Assembly: GCF_026914185.1 (NCBI RefSeq)
Contig: NC_070563.1
Location: 1,426,001-1,490,000 of the forward strand
Origin: Puccinia triticina
Taxonomy: Eukaryota; Basidiomycota; Pucciniomycetes; Pucciniales; Pucciniaceae
DNA: 64,000 nt
Direction of reading: 5' to 3'
Shown: positions 13,103-22,869 of the stretch, piece after piece
Numbering within the stretch: the first letter of the stretch is position 1
How the letters are laid out: each line of letters opens with the position of its first letter
Made by a program: the position numbers and the translations under genes
The notes under the pieces: model-generated
The model's database searches: none
What the model saw: the letters and a program-made list of their open reading frames with translations, nothing else
What the model was told of the DNA's origin: nothing

Positions 13103-13318
13103 CTGTAGAAACTGTAAAATGAAGATGTGTCTGGTGAGAGTCAAACTCACGGCCTCAGCTATGCTGAGACACATACTAGAGTACTGCCTTTACCAATTAG
13201 GCTACAGACGCTTGTGGCTGCCAGCTGGGTGGTTGGTTGCTAGTGCTCATGGGTCGATCCAACAGCCCTCCATACTGTGGTGATACATCATGGTAGCAGA
13301 CTAACAGACAACTCAACA
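13103..13318 (-). repeat. tRNA-derived repeat (SINE-like), copy A
   Basis: On the minus strand the unit reads TAGCCTAATTGGTAAAGGC (A-box-like) and later GAGTTTGACTCTC (B-box and T-arm-like), as expected of a tRNA-derived SINE head. The whole 216-bp unit is repeated almost exactly 422 bp downstream at 13525-13740. Confidence 0.6.
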
Positions 13319-13524
13319 CCCCTCCTTGCTACATGATGGGAAGTGGGGATTGACCCCAAGAGAGAGTGGGAATGAGACCCAGGAAAGATGATCAGTGTAG
13401 GGATTGAACCTGTGATCTAGATGTAGGCTTATAGGGGTTTGCGTGGTCTTACAAGTAAGCATTCACAAATTCATCAAGTCTCTATTGTAAGCGAGTAGCG
13501 CTCAGGTAGCTCTGGGCTCATAAC

Positions 13525-13740
13525 CTGTAGAAACTGTAAAATGAAGATGTGTCTGGTGAGAGTCAAACTCACGACCTCAGCTATGCTGAGACACATACTA
13601 GAGTGCTGCCTTTACCAATTAGGCTACAGACGCTTGTGGCTGCCAGCTGGGTGGTTGGTTGGTAGTGCTCATGGGTCGATCCAACAGCCCTCCATACTGT
13701 GGTGATACATCATGGTAGCAGACTAACAGACAACTCAACA
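13525..13740 (-). repeat. tRNA-derived repeat (SINE-like), copy B
   Basis: This is a direct repeat of 13103-13318 with only a few differences. It carries the same minus-strand A-box-like and B-box-like signals. Both copies lie inside the hAT-like MITE. Confidence 0.6.
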
Positions 13741-14616
13741 TCAACCCTCACTCTGAACAACTTTTAATCTGGCTTCCTGGCAGCATACTGAGTTTATGTG
13801 GTTGTTTAGTGTCAACTTGAGCGAACATCTTGCTCATATTGATAAAAACAACAACAAATCAGGGCCTTTACCAGAAAGTTACACCAAAGTTACCCAAATA
13901 TGGGAAAAAATGTAATGTAACTGGTTTTGTTCAAAATAACCAGGGAACGTAACTAGATAAAATGGAGCCCATTTTCTGCAGGAGATATCGTAACTCCAAA
14001 TTAGATATATGTAACTAGCAGATAACGTAACTGTAAAGGTTACGTTACCCTCAGAGGTATCCATTTGGAGAATGTATCTGCCCACTGCTGTGTGAGGGCC
14101 TAAAAAACAAAGTTCCCATTGCCCAAAAATTCCAAATCAGTTATTGAATAATGAAATATATAACAAAAGCTACTTTGATAATTTTGAGTCACTTTGTGCA
14201 AAAATAAGGGTATGCAAAATAAGGAAATTTCACTACATGATAGCACATTGCATCTAAAATATCCTCATTTTTCAGACCCTTATCCTTGCACAAAGTAGCT
14301 AAAAATTTCCAAAAGAGCTGTTCTTATATCTTTAATTACTCAATAAAATATTTGGAATTTTTGGGCAATGGGAACCTTATTTTTAAGGCCCCGCATCCTA
14401 CCTTTGTTCTAGTCTTTCATGTTTTTTTTAACATGGAAGAATGCTTCAAAAAAACTCCCAAAAATTCAGAGAGGCCAATTGAAAGGCTTTCTATTGATTT
14501 GTCAAAAAACATCTTGAAAAATCTGTGTATTTCACCGGCAGTGCGCGAAGTGTTTGGGACTGTGCACACTGTGCAGTGTGCAAAGAGTTTTTTGCAGTGC
14601 GCAAAGTAAGTCTGTA

Positions 14617-15856
14617 TAGTATTTGTTGCATTGTTGGCTCAGACTTGCCTCTTGCAACCCCCCATCTTCAATGGGTTATTTTGAGCAAAGAATGAGGAAA
14701 TTTGATGATCTAAGAGCATCAAAAATTAGACAAGATGCTGGGCTTTCATAATATCCAGAAATCTTGATGAAATCTTTGGAGGTAAGCAAGCTACTGCAAC
14801 ATTTGTTGGAAATGGTGTTTTTAGCCATTCCTCTCAGACCTAAATCACCAATACCACATAAGTCCCTCTGGTGGAGGCGCTTAGCGCCCCCACCTTTGGA
14901 CTTATCTAAGTTTTCCAATTAGGCGGACAACTCCCTTTTACCTTGTCAATATATATTTACATATAACTAAATAAATGGCCTCTGGGGGCCAAACAAACCA
15001 GTAGTAACACCAGCCTTGGTATGCAAGTAATACTGGTTTTGATGCTCTGATTTTCTATTAAACACTTCTTACTCCACATGGTCATGAACAGAACCTTCAA
15101 CCCTTCAACCTATGGCCTGTCCCTGATTCCGTTTGAGCAAACTCAACGTATTATGATTTCAAACTGCCTGGCGCCCCAAATTTGGGGGCTTGTTGAAACT
15201 CAAGCGCACTCTGCTGCGCATCTCAAAAATTTGAGCGCCTTGTGCGCAACTCACTGCTGTCCTTTGGTATCAGTAAAGGGGGTCCCCTTGGCTTGGGTGT
15301 CACTGCGGGCTGCGCGCAACATCCAATTGCCTGCTGTGTCAATTACTAATGGAGTCTCTAACCATTGGGTTATAAGACATGTACTTTTCAGTTGTAGACA
15401 CACGGACTTAGTTTCTCAGTTTCTGACATTGGCATACATGATGTGCTTGACTTGTTGCGCCATTTCCCGCTTGATGGGGCAGGAACATAGATTGCGCTGA
15501 AAGATAAGGCCAAGGATTTTGTCTTCAGTGAATGTGATGTTGAGGTTTTTCATGTCAGTGATCAAGTCGTGCATTCAAGCCTCGCAAGCTGCTGGTGTCA
15601 CAAATGAGTCCGGGTCAATTCAGAGAAGGGAGTCCAGTGCCAATATTTGTGCTGCATGGCACACTGAGTTGAAGCACGATTTCAGATTCTTGAAGCCTTT
15701 GTGACAAGTTGTCATTGACGAGATACCATCTTCAAGGGACTGATCAATTGAGTGTAGGAGGATGGCTTGCCCAACCTTCTCATGGTGGATGTTGGTCGTT
15801 GGTTTGTCCCAGAATTTGGAATTGTACAACACTTGCACACCTGTGGCTAAATAATT
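14617..15856. other. Repeat-derived spacer
   Basis: It holds the second copy of the 46-bp dispersed repeat (14958-15003) and a half copy of the palindromic MITE (about 15274-15340). Open frames such as 15078-15500 plus overlap these repeats and show no domain. No gene is called. Confidence 0.4.
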
Positions 15857-17340
15857 CATCCATTCCAAATGGATGAAAACAGGATCTCATCCTCCATTTT
15901 TAATGGAATACCAACTGGAGCTGGGTTGGGCCAGCTCCTGCATGTTTGGTCCAAATTCCAGCTCACCTAGCTCCCCCCTCAGAAAAAAATCCAGCTCACC
16001 CAGGCCTCTCAAAACCCAAATATCCAGCTCAGTCAGCTCCCTCTGCACTCAGAATTCTAGCTCCCCCAGCTCCCTCTGCACCCAAATATACAGCTCTCCC
16101 AGCTCTCCCTGAACCCACACATCCAGCTCACCCAGCTCCTTATCCCACTCAAATATCCAGCTCAGCCAGCTCTCTCTGCACTCAAAATTCCAGCTCCCCC
16201 AGCTCTCCCTGCTCCTAAATATCCAGATCACCCAGCTCTCCCTCCACCCAAATATCAAGCTCCCCCAGCTCCCTCTGCACCCAAAGCTCCAGCTCCCCCA
16301 GCTCCCTCTGCACCCAAATATCCAGCTCTCCCAGCTCTCCCTCCACCCAAATATCCAGCTCGCCCAGCTCCTTATCCCACACTAATATCCAGCTCAGCCA
16401 GCTACCTCTGCACTCAAAATGCCAGCTCCCCCAGCTCTCCCTGCTCCTAAATATCCAGCTCACCCAGCTCCCTCCGCACCCAAAACTCCAGCTCCCCCAG
16501 CTCCCTCTGCACCCAAAACTCCAGCTCCCCCAGCTCCCTCTGCACCCAAATATCCAGCTCTCCCAGCTCTCCCTCCACCCAAATATCCAGCTTGCCCAGC
16601 TCCTTATCCCACACAAATATCTAGCTCAGCCAGCTCCCTCTGCACTCAAAATTCCAGCTCCCCCAGCTCTCCCTGCTCCTAAATATCCAGCTCCTCCTGC
16701 ACCCAAATATCCAGCTCAACCAGCTCCTCCTGCACCCAAATATCCAGCTCAACCAGCTCCTCCTGCACCCAAATATCCAGCTCAACCAGCTCCCCCGGTA
16801 CTCATATATCCAGCTCACCCAGCTCCCTCCGCACCCAAAACTCCAGCTCCCCCAGCTCCCTCTGCACCAAAATATTCAGCTCTTGCAGCTCTCCCTCCAC
16901 CCAATATCCAGCTCACCTAGCTCCTTCTCCCACGCAAATATCCAGCTTTGCCAGCTCCCTCTGCACTCAAAATTCCAGCTCTACCAGCTCTCCCTGCGCC
17001 AGGTGGCAGGGGGAGCTGGATAACATTGTAGGGGAGCTGGGGGAGCTGGGTTTTGGGGTGGCAGGGGGAGCTGGGTTTTGGGGTGGCAGGGGGTGCTGGA
17101 TTTGGGGTGGCAGGACAAGCTGGGGGAGCTGGATTTGGGGTGGCAGGAAAAGCTGGGGGAGCTGGATTTGGGGTGGCGGGGAAGCTGGATTTTGAGGTGG
17201 CAGGGGTAGCTTGGGGAGCCGGTTTTGTGAGTGGAAGGATGAGCTGGGGGAGCTGGATGGTGAGGTGGCAGGGAGAGCTGGAGCAGCTGGGTTTACGGCT
17301 GGTAGGGGGAGCTGGGTGAGCTGTATTCTCAGCCTTAGAG
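15857..17340. repeat. CCAGCTC minisatellite element with inverted halves
   Basis: After a short hairpin (CCATTCCAAATGGA) comes about 1.1 kb of roughly 33-bp units of the type CCAGCTCMCCCAGCTCCCTC plus a spacer resembling TGCACCCAAATAT. From about 17010 the same motif appears in the opposite orientation (GGGGGAGCTGGATTTGGGGT). The block is therefore a large imperfect foldback. Proline-rich or Trp/Ser-rich open frames here are by-products of the repeat. A short relative lies in reverse orientation at 27488-27743 and shares the terminal hairpin. Confidence 0.75.
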
Positions 17341-18484
17341 TCAACACAGCTGACCTAAAAGCTGCCTTTTCTACCTTTTTACATATTAATTACTTCATAT
17401 CTTTTCCATCTTAAGAGATAACCTTGTTTAGACTTCAGATTCTGTTTTCCCATGCAATTTTAACCCTAGTTAAAACTTGTCACTTCTTAGTAACTCTACT
17501 CTTTCCCTAAGTTCTTGTGTCAGCCTCAGAGTCAGCGCAGCTAACCTAAAAGTCTGCCTCTTCTACATCTCAAATCATTTGAGAACAATAACTCTAAACT
17601 AAAATTTGATCCGCAAGCTCTAAGTTCCTCCAATTAGGTCCCGCGACTCAATGAATTACAATTGAGTCCCGCTACTCAATGAATTACAATTGAGTCCCGC
17701 TACTCAATGAATTACAATTGAGTCCCGCGACTCAATGAATTACAATTGAGTCCCGCTACTCAATGAATTACAATTGAGTCCCGCGACTCAATGAATTACA
17801 ATTGAGTCCCGCGACTCAATGGGAGCTGGATTTGGGGTGGCGGGGAAGCTGGATTTTGAGGTGGCAGGGGTAGCTTGGGGAGCCGGTTTTGTGAGTGGAA
17901 GGATGAGCTGGGGGAGCTGGATGGTGAGGTGGCAGGGAGAGCTGGAGCAGCTGGGTTTACGGCTGGTAGGGGGAGCTGGGTGAGCTGTATTCTCAGCCTT
18001 AGAGTCAACACAGCTGACCTAAAAGCTGCCTTTTCTACCTTTTTACATATTAATTACTTCATATCTTTTCCATCTTAAGAGATAACCTTGTTTAGACTTC
18101 AGATTCTGTTTTCCCATGCAATTTTAACCCTAGTTAAAACTTGTCACTTCTTAGTAACTCTACTCTTTCCCTAAGTTCTTGTGTCAGCCTCAGAGTCAGC
18201 GCAGCTAACCTAAAAGTCTGCCTCTTCTACATCTCAAATCATTTGAGAACAATAACTCTAAACTAAAATTTGATCCGCAAGCTCTAAGTTCCTCCAATTA
18301 GGTCCCGCGACTCAATGAATTACAATTGAGTCCCGCTACTCAATGAATTACAATTGAGTCCCGCTACTCAATGAATTACAATTGAGTCCCGCGACTCAAT
18401 GAATTACAATTGAGTCCCGCTACTCAATGAATTACAATTGAGTCCCGCGACTCAATGAATTACAATTGAGTCCCGCGACTCAAT
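17157..18484. repeat. 664-bp tandem duplication
   Basis: 17157-17820 and 17821-18484 appear identical by eye over 664 bp: the end of the GGGAGCTGG array, a unique stretch around GTCAACACAGCTGACC, and a block of 28-bp repeats. The junction lies where the 28-bp repeat ACTCAATG meets GGGAGCTGG. Near-identity suggests a recent duplication, or an assembly repeat. Confidence 0.85.
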
Positions 18485-18512
18485 GAATTACAATTGAGTC
18501 CCGCGACTCAAT
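17646..18512. repeat. 28-bp palindromic tandem repeats (two blocks)
   Basis: The 28-bp unit ACTCAATGAATTACAATTGA plus GTCCCGCG or GTCCCGCT repeats about six times at 17646-17820 and again at about 18310-18512. ACTCAAT and ATTGAGT inside each unit form an inverted repeat. Units alternate between CGCG and CGCT at the end. Confidence 0.85.
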
Positions 18513-18846
18513 GAGAGTTATGGCGCGCATGGGCAGTTGTGACGTGGCAGCGCTACCAGGCGCGCCAACCACTTGTACATGTGTAATTATGTAAGCAAAA
18601 TGTGAAAAATTTTGAAGTCAGGATCTTCCTTGCCTGAGGAGGATCGAAAGAAATCAGACACCCAGAACCACACTGTAACCCCTCCCTTTGGAGGTGTCAC
18701 AAGCAGGATCACAGCATCCCAAACAATCCCGCATATAGTCTTGCTCTTCCCCCGCCCCTCCTGACTCTGCAGAGATCGTCTTGACATCTCCCCCAAGTCA
18801 GGTAAGCTCAGCTCCTTCTATCACTTCTTCCCCCACTGTGTCATGT
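18513..18846. other. Spacer between tandem repeats and Gypsy fragment
   Basis: No gene or repeat is recognised. It ends abruptly where homology to the Gypsy element begins at 18847. Confidence 0.35.
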
Positions 18847-19145
18847 AAGGTTCAAAGGTTTGACAGCAGATCATGATAAGTGGCTCCGGAAGGAGGCCAT
18901 TGCTAATGCCAATGTTTTACTGCAAAAATTTCGCGCCACAAAGAGACGCAACCCCGGCACAACTCCTATCAGAGCCGTGCTTTTTTGTGGGGGCAAATGT
19001 CAGCCCTTGGCTAGTCCAGACAGCGCCAAGGCTGACACCGCACGCACCACAGAAGGGCTGTGCACGCATAATGCCGCTCCAAGCACAGAACGCGCCAAAG
19101 ACAACGAGAGCGCGCGCGTGCGCAACTGTGTAAGAGTGCCATGAG
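18847..19145 (+). pseudogene. Truncated 3' end of a second Gypsy copy
   Basis: This segment matches 26235-26533, the chromodomain end of pol and the sequence before the 3' LTR, with a handful of substitutions and no indel seen. It runs directly into the 5' LTR of the full element, so that LTR is shared with a truncated neighbour. The arrangement fits a tandem pair formed by recombination, with most of the left copy lost. Confidence 0.8.
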
Positions 19146-19782
19146 TGTCATACCCGGCTGGGTAACACTCACGGGTTGTCGAGCTCAAGTGAGCACAATC
19201 CACAGGAAAGTTCCACACGTGGATTTAGTTGTCAAAGTTCGAGTGAGTACAATCCACACGGATGTTCTACGCGTGGATTTAGTTCAACAAGAACGTTGTG
19301 GAGACACGACGCCTAAGTGCGGCCAGCATCTTTTGCTATAAGAGACCTGGGGCCTCCGCCACACAAAAGGTCCACTAGATTATATTCTAGATTACAACGC
19401 CCGTCTACCTTGTTTTGATACAAACGACTGGGGCTTTTATCTATAGTTATCTCATCTTCCTTTATACCTTTAAGACTTCTTCTCCTCGCCTCCCTTGACT
19501 CCGCCTCCGCCTCCAACTCCCTTTTCCGCCTTCACCTCCGCCGTTCTCAACTACCCTTTCTCCCTGGTTCATTCCGCTCGCTACCTTATTAGGTAAGCTA
19601 GAGCTTTTCTTCTACAAACCTTCTTAGGTTCAGGTACGGCTTAGCTCTACCAGTCCCTCCACCGGAGGCGCGGCTTTCTCCTCCCGCATCGCGGTCGAGT
19701 CGAGCGTGTTTTCCTCTTTAGGAACTCACATCTCTGTTCTTGTTTATTCAGGGCGTCGCCACTTTAGAGACGCGCCCTGACA
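19146..19782 (+). repeat. 5' LTR of Gypsy element
   Basis: 637 bp with TGTCA/TGACA terminal inverted repeats. The sequence after it, TTTGGGGGCCTCATC, is where the primer-binding site should lie; I could not match it to a specific tRNA. Confidence 0.9.
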
Positions 19783-19896
19783 TTTGGGGGCCTCATCAGG
19801 AAATTTTTTCCCAGACCCTACGAGTATCTAGAATACTGACACTTGTCTTCTCATTAGTTTCTTTGACAGAAACTCGCTTCACGTTTTTTTTTTTCT

Positions 19897-20529
19897 GTGT
19901 CACTGACAGTCCAGTCCTTTTTATTTTCACTAGTAAGCCGCAGTCTTATCTACGGAAGCTTGTCAGTGGGACAAGACAAACTGATCAACAACCTTACAGT
20001 GTTGACTCGTCAGACTTCCCTTCTTAACTTTTTTCAGTCCGAGCGTAATCCAGCGGTTTCTAACCGTTTGACTAGAAGCTCAGCGCCTCCCGGGGTAAAT
20101 AACAACCCAGGCCCAGCAGATCCCGCAGGTAGTCAGGCAAATAACGGTGTGGGCGATCTTTTCGATCGGCTTTTTCACCCCACAGGTGCCACAGCTCGCA
20201 ACAGCACTCGCGCAGCTACTGCTCCGGCTCTAGGAGCTCCGATCCAGTTGCGCAACTCTGCGTCTTCGTCTACTGGTTCTAACGGGAACTCGGTTCTTCG
20301 GGCTAGCTCCGTCGTCCAGCGTCTCATAGACGACGTCCGTTCCAGGCCATCTCCAGGAGCCTCATCCGCAGCTATAGAACGACAGTTGGTCGGCGATAAT
20401 CCTCGCGTTGGGCCCGATAATTTGAATCAAGAACGGCCGCGATCTGAGTCCGTTGCTAGTATAGATATCATCACCATTGGTGAAGGTTTGTCCAGTCCCA
20501 TCCATCATGACTCCTCCCAAGAAAACTAG
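19897..20529 (+). pseudogene. Gag-leader frame of Gypsy element
   Basis: A 210-codon open frame without an ATG covers the region after the LTR. It is rich in Ser, Asn, Pro and Arg, as gag leaders often are. It ends at a stop just after the ATG (20507) of the next frame. Whether it is the true start of gag, broken by a frameshift, or untranslated leader is unclear. Confidence 0.4.
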
Positions 20530-22849
20530 TAGTAAACCCGCTTCTCGTGCATCCTCCACCAGGTCCTCCCAACCAGCCCTCGTTCCCCCGGGCGAATTTA
20601 AACGCGGCGGAAGTACGCCGAAACTGGAGCCCGACAACGGAGTTAGTATTCCAAACTCACCTCAGATACAAGCAGGCGTATCTGGAAGCCCTTGCGGGAG
20701 CGAACCAGGAAGCTATGGGAATCCTGCGGGACCAAGCAATGGCGACCCACCAGACTCTGGAGCAGTTGATCGGCCGCGAAACCTTGCTGGTTCTCACAGA
20801 GGGTTGGACTCCTCCATCCACGCGCCCCAACCACCGGGCAGCGAGGTCAGCGAACCAACAAAATCGCGGCCGAAACCGCCATCAAGCCTATGCACGCCCC
20901 AACCACGTAGCTATTCCACCGGGAGCGCCCCAGCCATCCCAAGCCCAAGGAAATCGTCCGAGCCGGATGCGGGGTCGTCAGAACTACAAGGCGTCAATCT
21001 ACGCGGAGTTGTTCTGCATGGGCAGGACGATCCAGGGAGGCTATCAGGCCATAGATCAGTCACGCTCCAGGAACCAAGGGCACAACAACTGACCTTATTG
21101 GAGGTGAGCAGTGTGTTGAACCGCATGTTCAAGGAGCTTGAGAAGATTATTGACGGTAACTCTCGCCTTATAAAGGATCGTATTGATATGTCTTCGACGT
21201 CCCTCTCGAAGTCCTTGCTCAAAGACATCTCTTCCCCTATCTCTAATAATGTCCAGATTGTGAAAGATGTTGTCAATGAGCAGTTTGAGGCTGTTAAATT
21301 CTCCCTTACAGGAATACATACCACTAGTAATTCCATATCGTCCAGTTCTACTTATATGACAGAAGTGCTTGATCGCCTGGCGGCGAAGATCCGCGCTATT
21401 GAGGATATTGTGAGAACTACGCGCCCAGATGACCCTAAGAGGGGCGAAAACGACTTGAGAAATTTTGTCCAGACAGCTCTTGACACCGCTGTAGCTCAAG
21501 TCATCAGTGGATTACCTGATAACAGCAAGGTAATACAAGTAATACAGGAGGTCAGCGCCCGCTTGTCCTCTGTGGCGGATCAGAACAGGGCAATTCTACG
21601 CGAGATCGAATTCTCCAGGGAGACTGTCGTTCCGGATGACATGTTATCCAACCTGTCCGCTGTAATATCAGCCCATATTGATAAGAAGTTCTCCGAATTA
21701 AAGCTTGTAGGGAGTCTTACTGCTACCATGCCTTCCCCGCATATCCCTTTGGGCGCCTCCAGCGTTAGTGCGGAAGTTGAGCAAAAACTGGAGGAGCAGA
21801 GCGAGAATCAGCGCGCTGATTTTCTTAAGCTTAGTGACAAAATTGACCGTATGATGAGTCAATACCGTTCAGAAGGGGCTCGGCTTAGGGAAGAGATAGC
21901 CGCGCTTACCGACTCGGTCACTAAGCTACGCCAGTCTGATCAATACAGGCAGGCGCCGCCTCATTTTCCTCAGCCTGAATACCAATCTCCAAGATATGCG
22001 CAGGAGGGGATCAATCCTGAACTAAAGAAGAGGCTTAATAATGCCATTGCTAAATCAGACTGGCCAACGTTTTCTGGTGACGGCGAATACGACCACTTGC
22101 GGTTTGTACGGTGGATCGACACAGCTAAAAATGACAGCCATATACATGACAAGGTTATTGTCCTCAAACTTCTTACGATGCTCACTGGGTCCGCGCTGTC
22201 TTGGTATGAAACAATGCGCTTAACTCACCAGAATACTACATGGGCGTTCTGGAAAGCTGACATCTGTAAAAAGTTCGGGCACTCTGCTTGGAAGCGAAAG
22301 AAACAGGACGCCTTCTCTGCAGACAAATTTGTCCCAGGAGAAACCACGCCCGCCCAATGGGTGACACGGCAGTATAATCGCCTGCAATGCTTTGAGCCTG
22401 GCATCGACCAGGAGGCCATTAACTTCAAGCTTCTGAATCTTATGGAAAACAAGGTAGAATATGCCGCCAAAAATGCGATGAGACGGCCAGACGCAGACCT
22501 TAGCAGCTTTATAAACATTCTAGAGGATATCTGCGATAAGACTCGCCTAGGCAGGCGGAGATTCCCTCCTAAACCCTTTTCTCCCCCGACCGCTAAAAAC
22601 ACCGCCGCACAGCCGGACAAGGCCAAGCCGGCGATGTCAGACATCAAGTGCTTTTCATGCAAAGAGACCGGTCACATATCGCGCAACTGCCCCAAAAAAA
22701 GTGTTAATAATGTGGAGACGGCGACGACGCCAGCCAGGGCGACGAGGCTGGTAGTGACCCAGAGAATGATGAATCCATCATTGGCGCTATATCCGATAGT
22801 TTGGAGGTCGTGGGACACGCGAGGGGCCGGAATAATTTGGTGCAGATGA
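20507..22849 (+). CDS. Gag of Gypsy element
   Basis: Gag packages the element RNA. The frame opens at the ATG at 20507 (about 780 codons) and runs to 22849. It has a Pro/Ser-rich N-terminal part, a predicted helical or coiled middle (about 21090-21950), a capsid-like block with WPTFSGDGEYDHLRFVRW and LTGSALSWYETM (about 22055-22480), and a CCHC zinc knuckle (CFSCKETGHISRNC) near 22650-22691. After the knuckle the reading frame leaves the one used by pol: the acidic linker that normally leads into protease is in the other frame from about 22717. A second open frame (20547-21092) overlaps the N-terminal part. Confidence 0.75.
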   Translation: MTPPKKTSSKPASRASSTRSSQPALVPPGEFKRGGSTPKLEPDNGVSIPNSPQIQAGVSGSPCGSEPGSYGNPAGPSNGDPPDSGAVDRPRNLAGSHRGLDSSIHAPQPPGSEVSEPTKSRPKPPSSLCTPQPRSYSTGSAPAIPSPRKSSEPDAGSSELQGVNLRGVVLHGQDDPGRLSGHRSVTLQEPRAQQLTLLEVSSVLNRMFKELEKIIDGNSRLIKDRIDMSSTSLSKSLLKDISSPISNNVQIVKDVVNEQFEAVKFSLTGIHTTSNSISSSSTYMTEVLDRLAAKIRAIEDIVRTTRPDDPKRGENDLRNFVQTALDTAVAQVISGLPDNSKVIQVIQEVSARLSSVADQNRAILREIEFSRETVVPDDMLSNLSAVISAHIDKKFSELKLVGSLTATMPSPHIPLGASSVSAEVEQKLEEQSENQRADFLKLSDKIDRMMSQYRSEGARLREEIAALTDSVTKLRQSDQYRQAPPHFPQPEYQSPRYAQEGINPELKKRLNNAIAKSDWPTFSGDGEYDHLRFVRWIDTAKNDSHIHDKVIVLKLLTMLTGSALSWYETMRLTHQNTTWAFWKADICKKFGHSAWKRKKQDAFSADKFVPGETTPAQWVTRQYNRLQCFEPGIDQEAINFKLLNLMENKVEYAAKNAMRRPDADLSSFINILEDICDKTRLGRRRFPPKPFSPPTAKNTAAQPDKAKPAMSDIKCFSCKETGHISRNCPKKSVNNVETATTPARATRLVVTQRMMNPSLALYPIVWRSWDTRGAGIIWCR

Positions 22850-22869
22850 CGTGCTGAGACAAGGAGTGC

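Larger units (their letters stand above)
12484..14090. mobile_element. Non-autonomous hAT-like element, nested
   Basis: The left end CAGTGGTGGGCAGATACG and the complement of the right end (CAGCAGTGGGCAGATACA) form terminal inverted repeats of the CAGNG type common in hAT elements. TGTGAGG is found directly outside both ends (12477-12483 and 14091-14097), giving a 7-bp, possibly 8-bp, target duplication. The subterminal regions are rich in GTTACGTTAC-like words. The 1.6-kb body has no transposase but carries tRNA-derived repeats and a small MITE. Confidence 0.75.
12255..14616. mobile_element. Large palindromic foldback element, split by a nested MITE
   Basis: The left arm (12255-12483) reads inward from GACTTACTTTGCGCACTGCA. 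Its complement closes the right arm at 14616, with over 200 bp of matching sequence. After the nested element at 12484-14090, the left arm resumes at 14098 (AAAGTTCCCATTGCCCAAAA) and mirrors 14250-14390. Without the insert the original element would be about 750 bp of near-complete palindrome with arms of about 370 bp. It has no coding capacity. A target duplication at its ends was not seen. Confidence 0.75.

Noticed and set aside
13103..13212. Functional tRNA gene
   Set aside because: A-box-like and B-box-like words are present on the minus strand, but there is no complete acceptor stem or consistent cloverleaf, and the unit is part of a longer duplicated repeat.
15873..17347. Proline-rich or Trp/Ser-rich repeat proteins over the CCAGCTC array
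   Set aside because: Open frames exist on both strands and in several phases of the same minisatellite, as expected from the repeat, not from a gene.
18847..19782. A single 936-bp LTR instead of 637 bp
   Set aside because: The longer match includes pol coding sequence; the TGTCA...TGACA termini at 19146 and 19782 mark the LTR, and the extra part is better explained by a truncated neighbouring copy.
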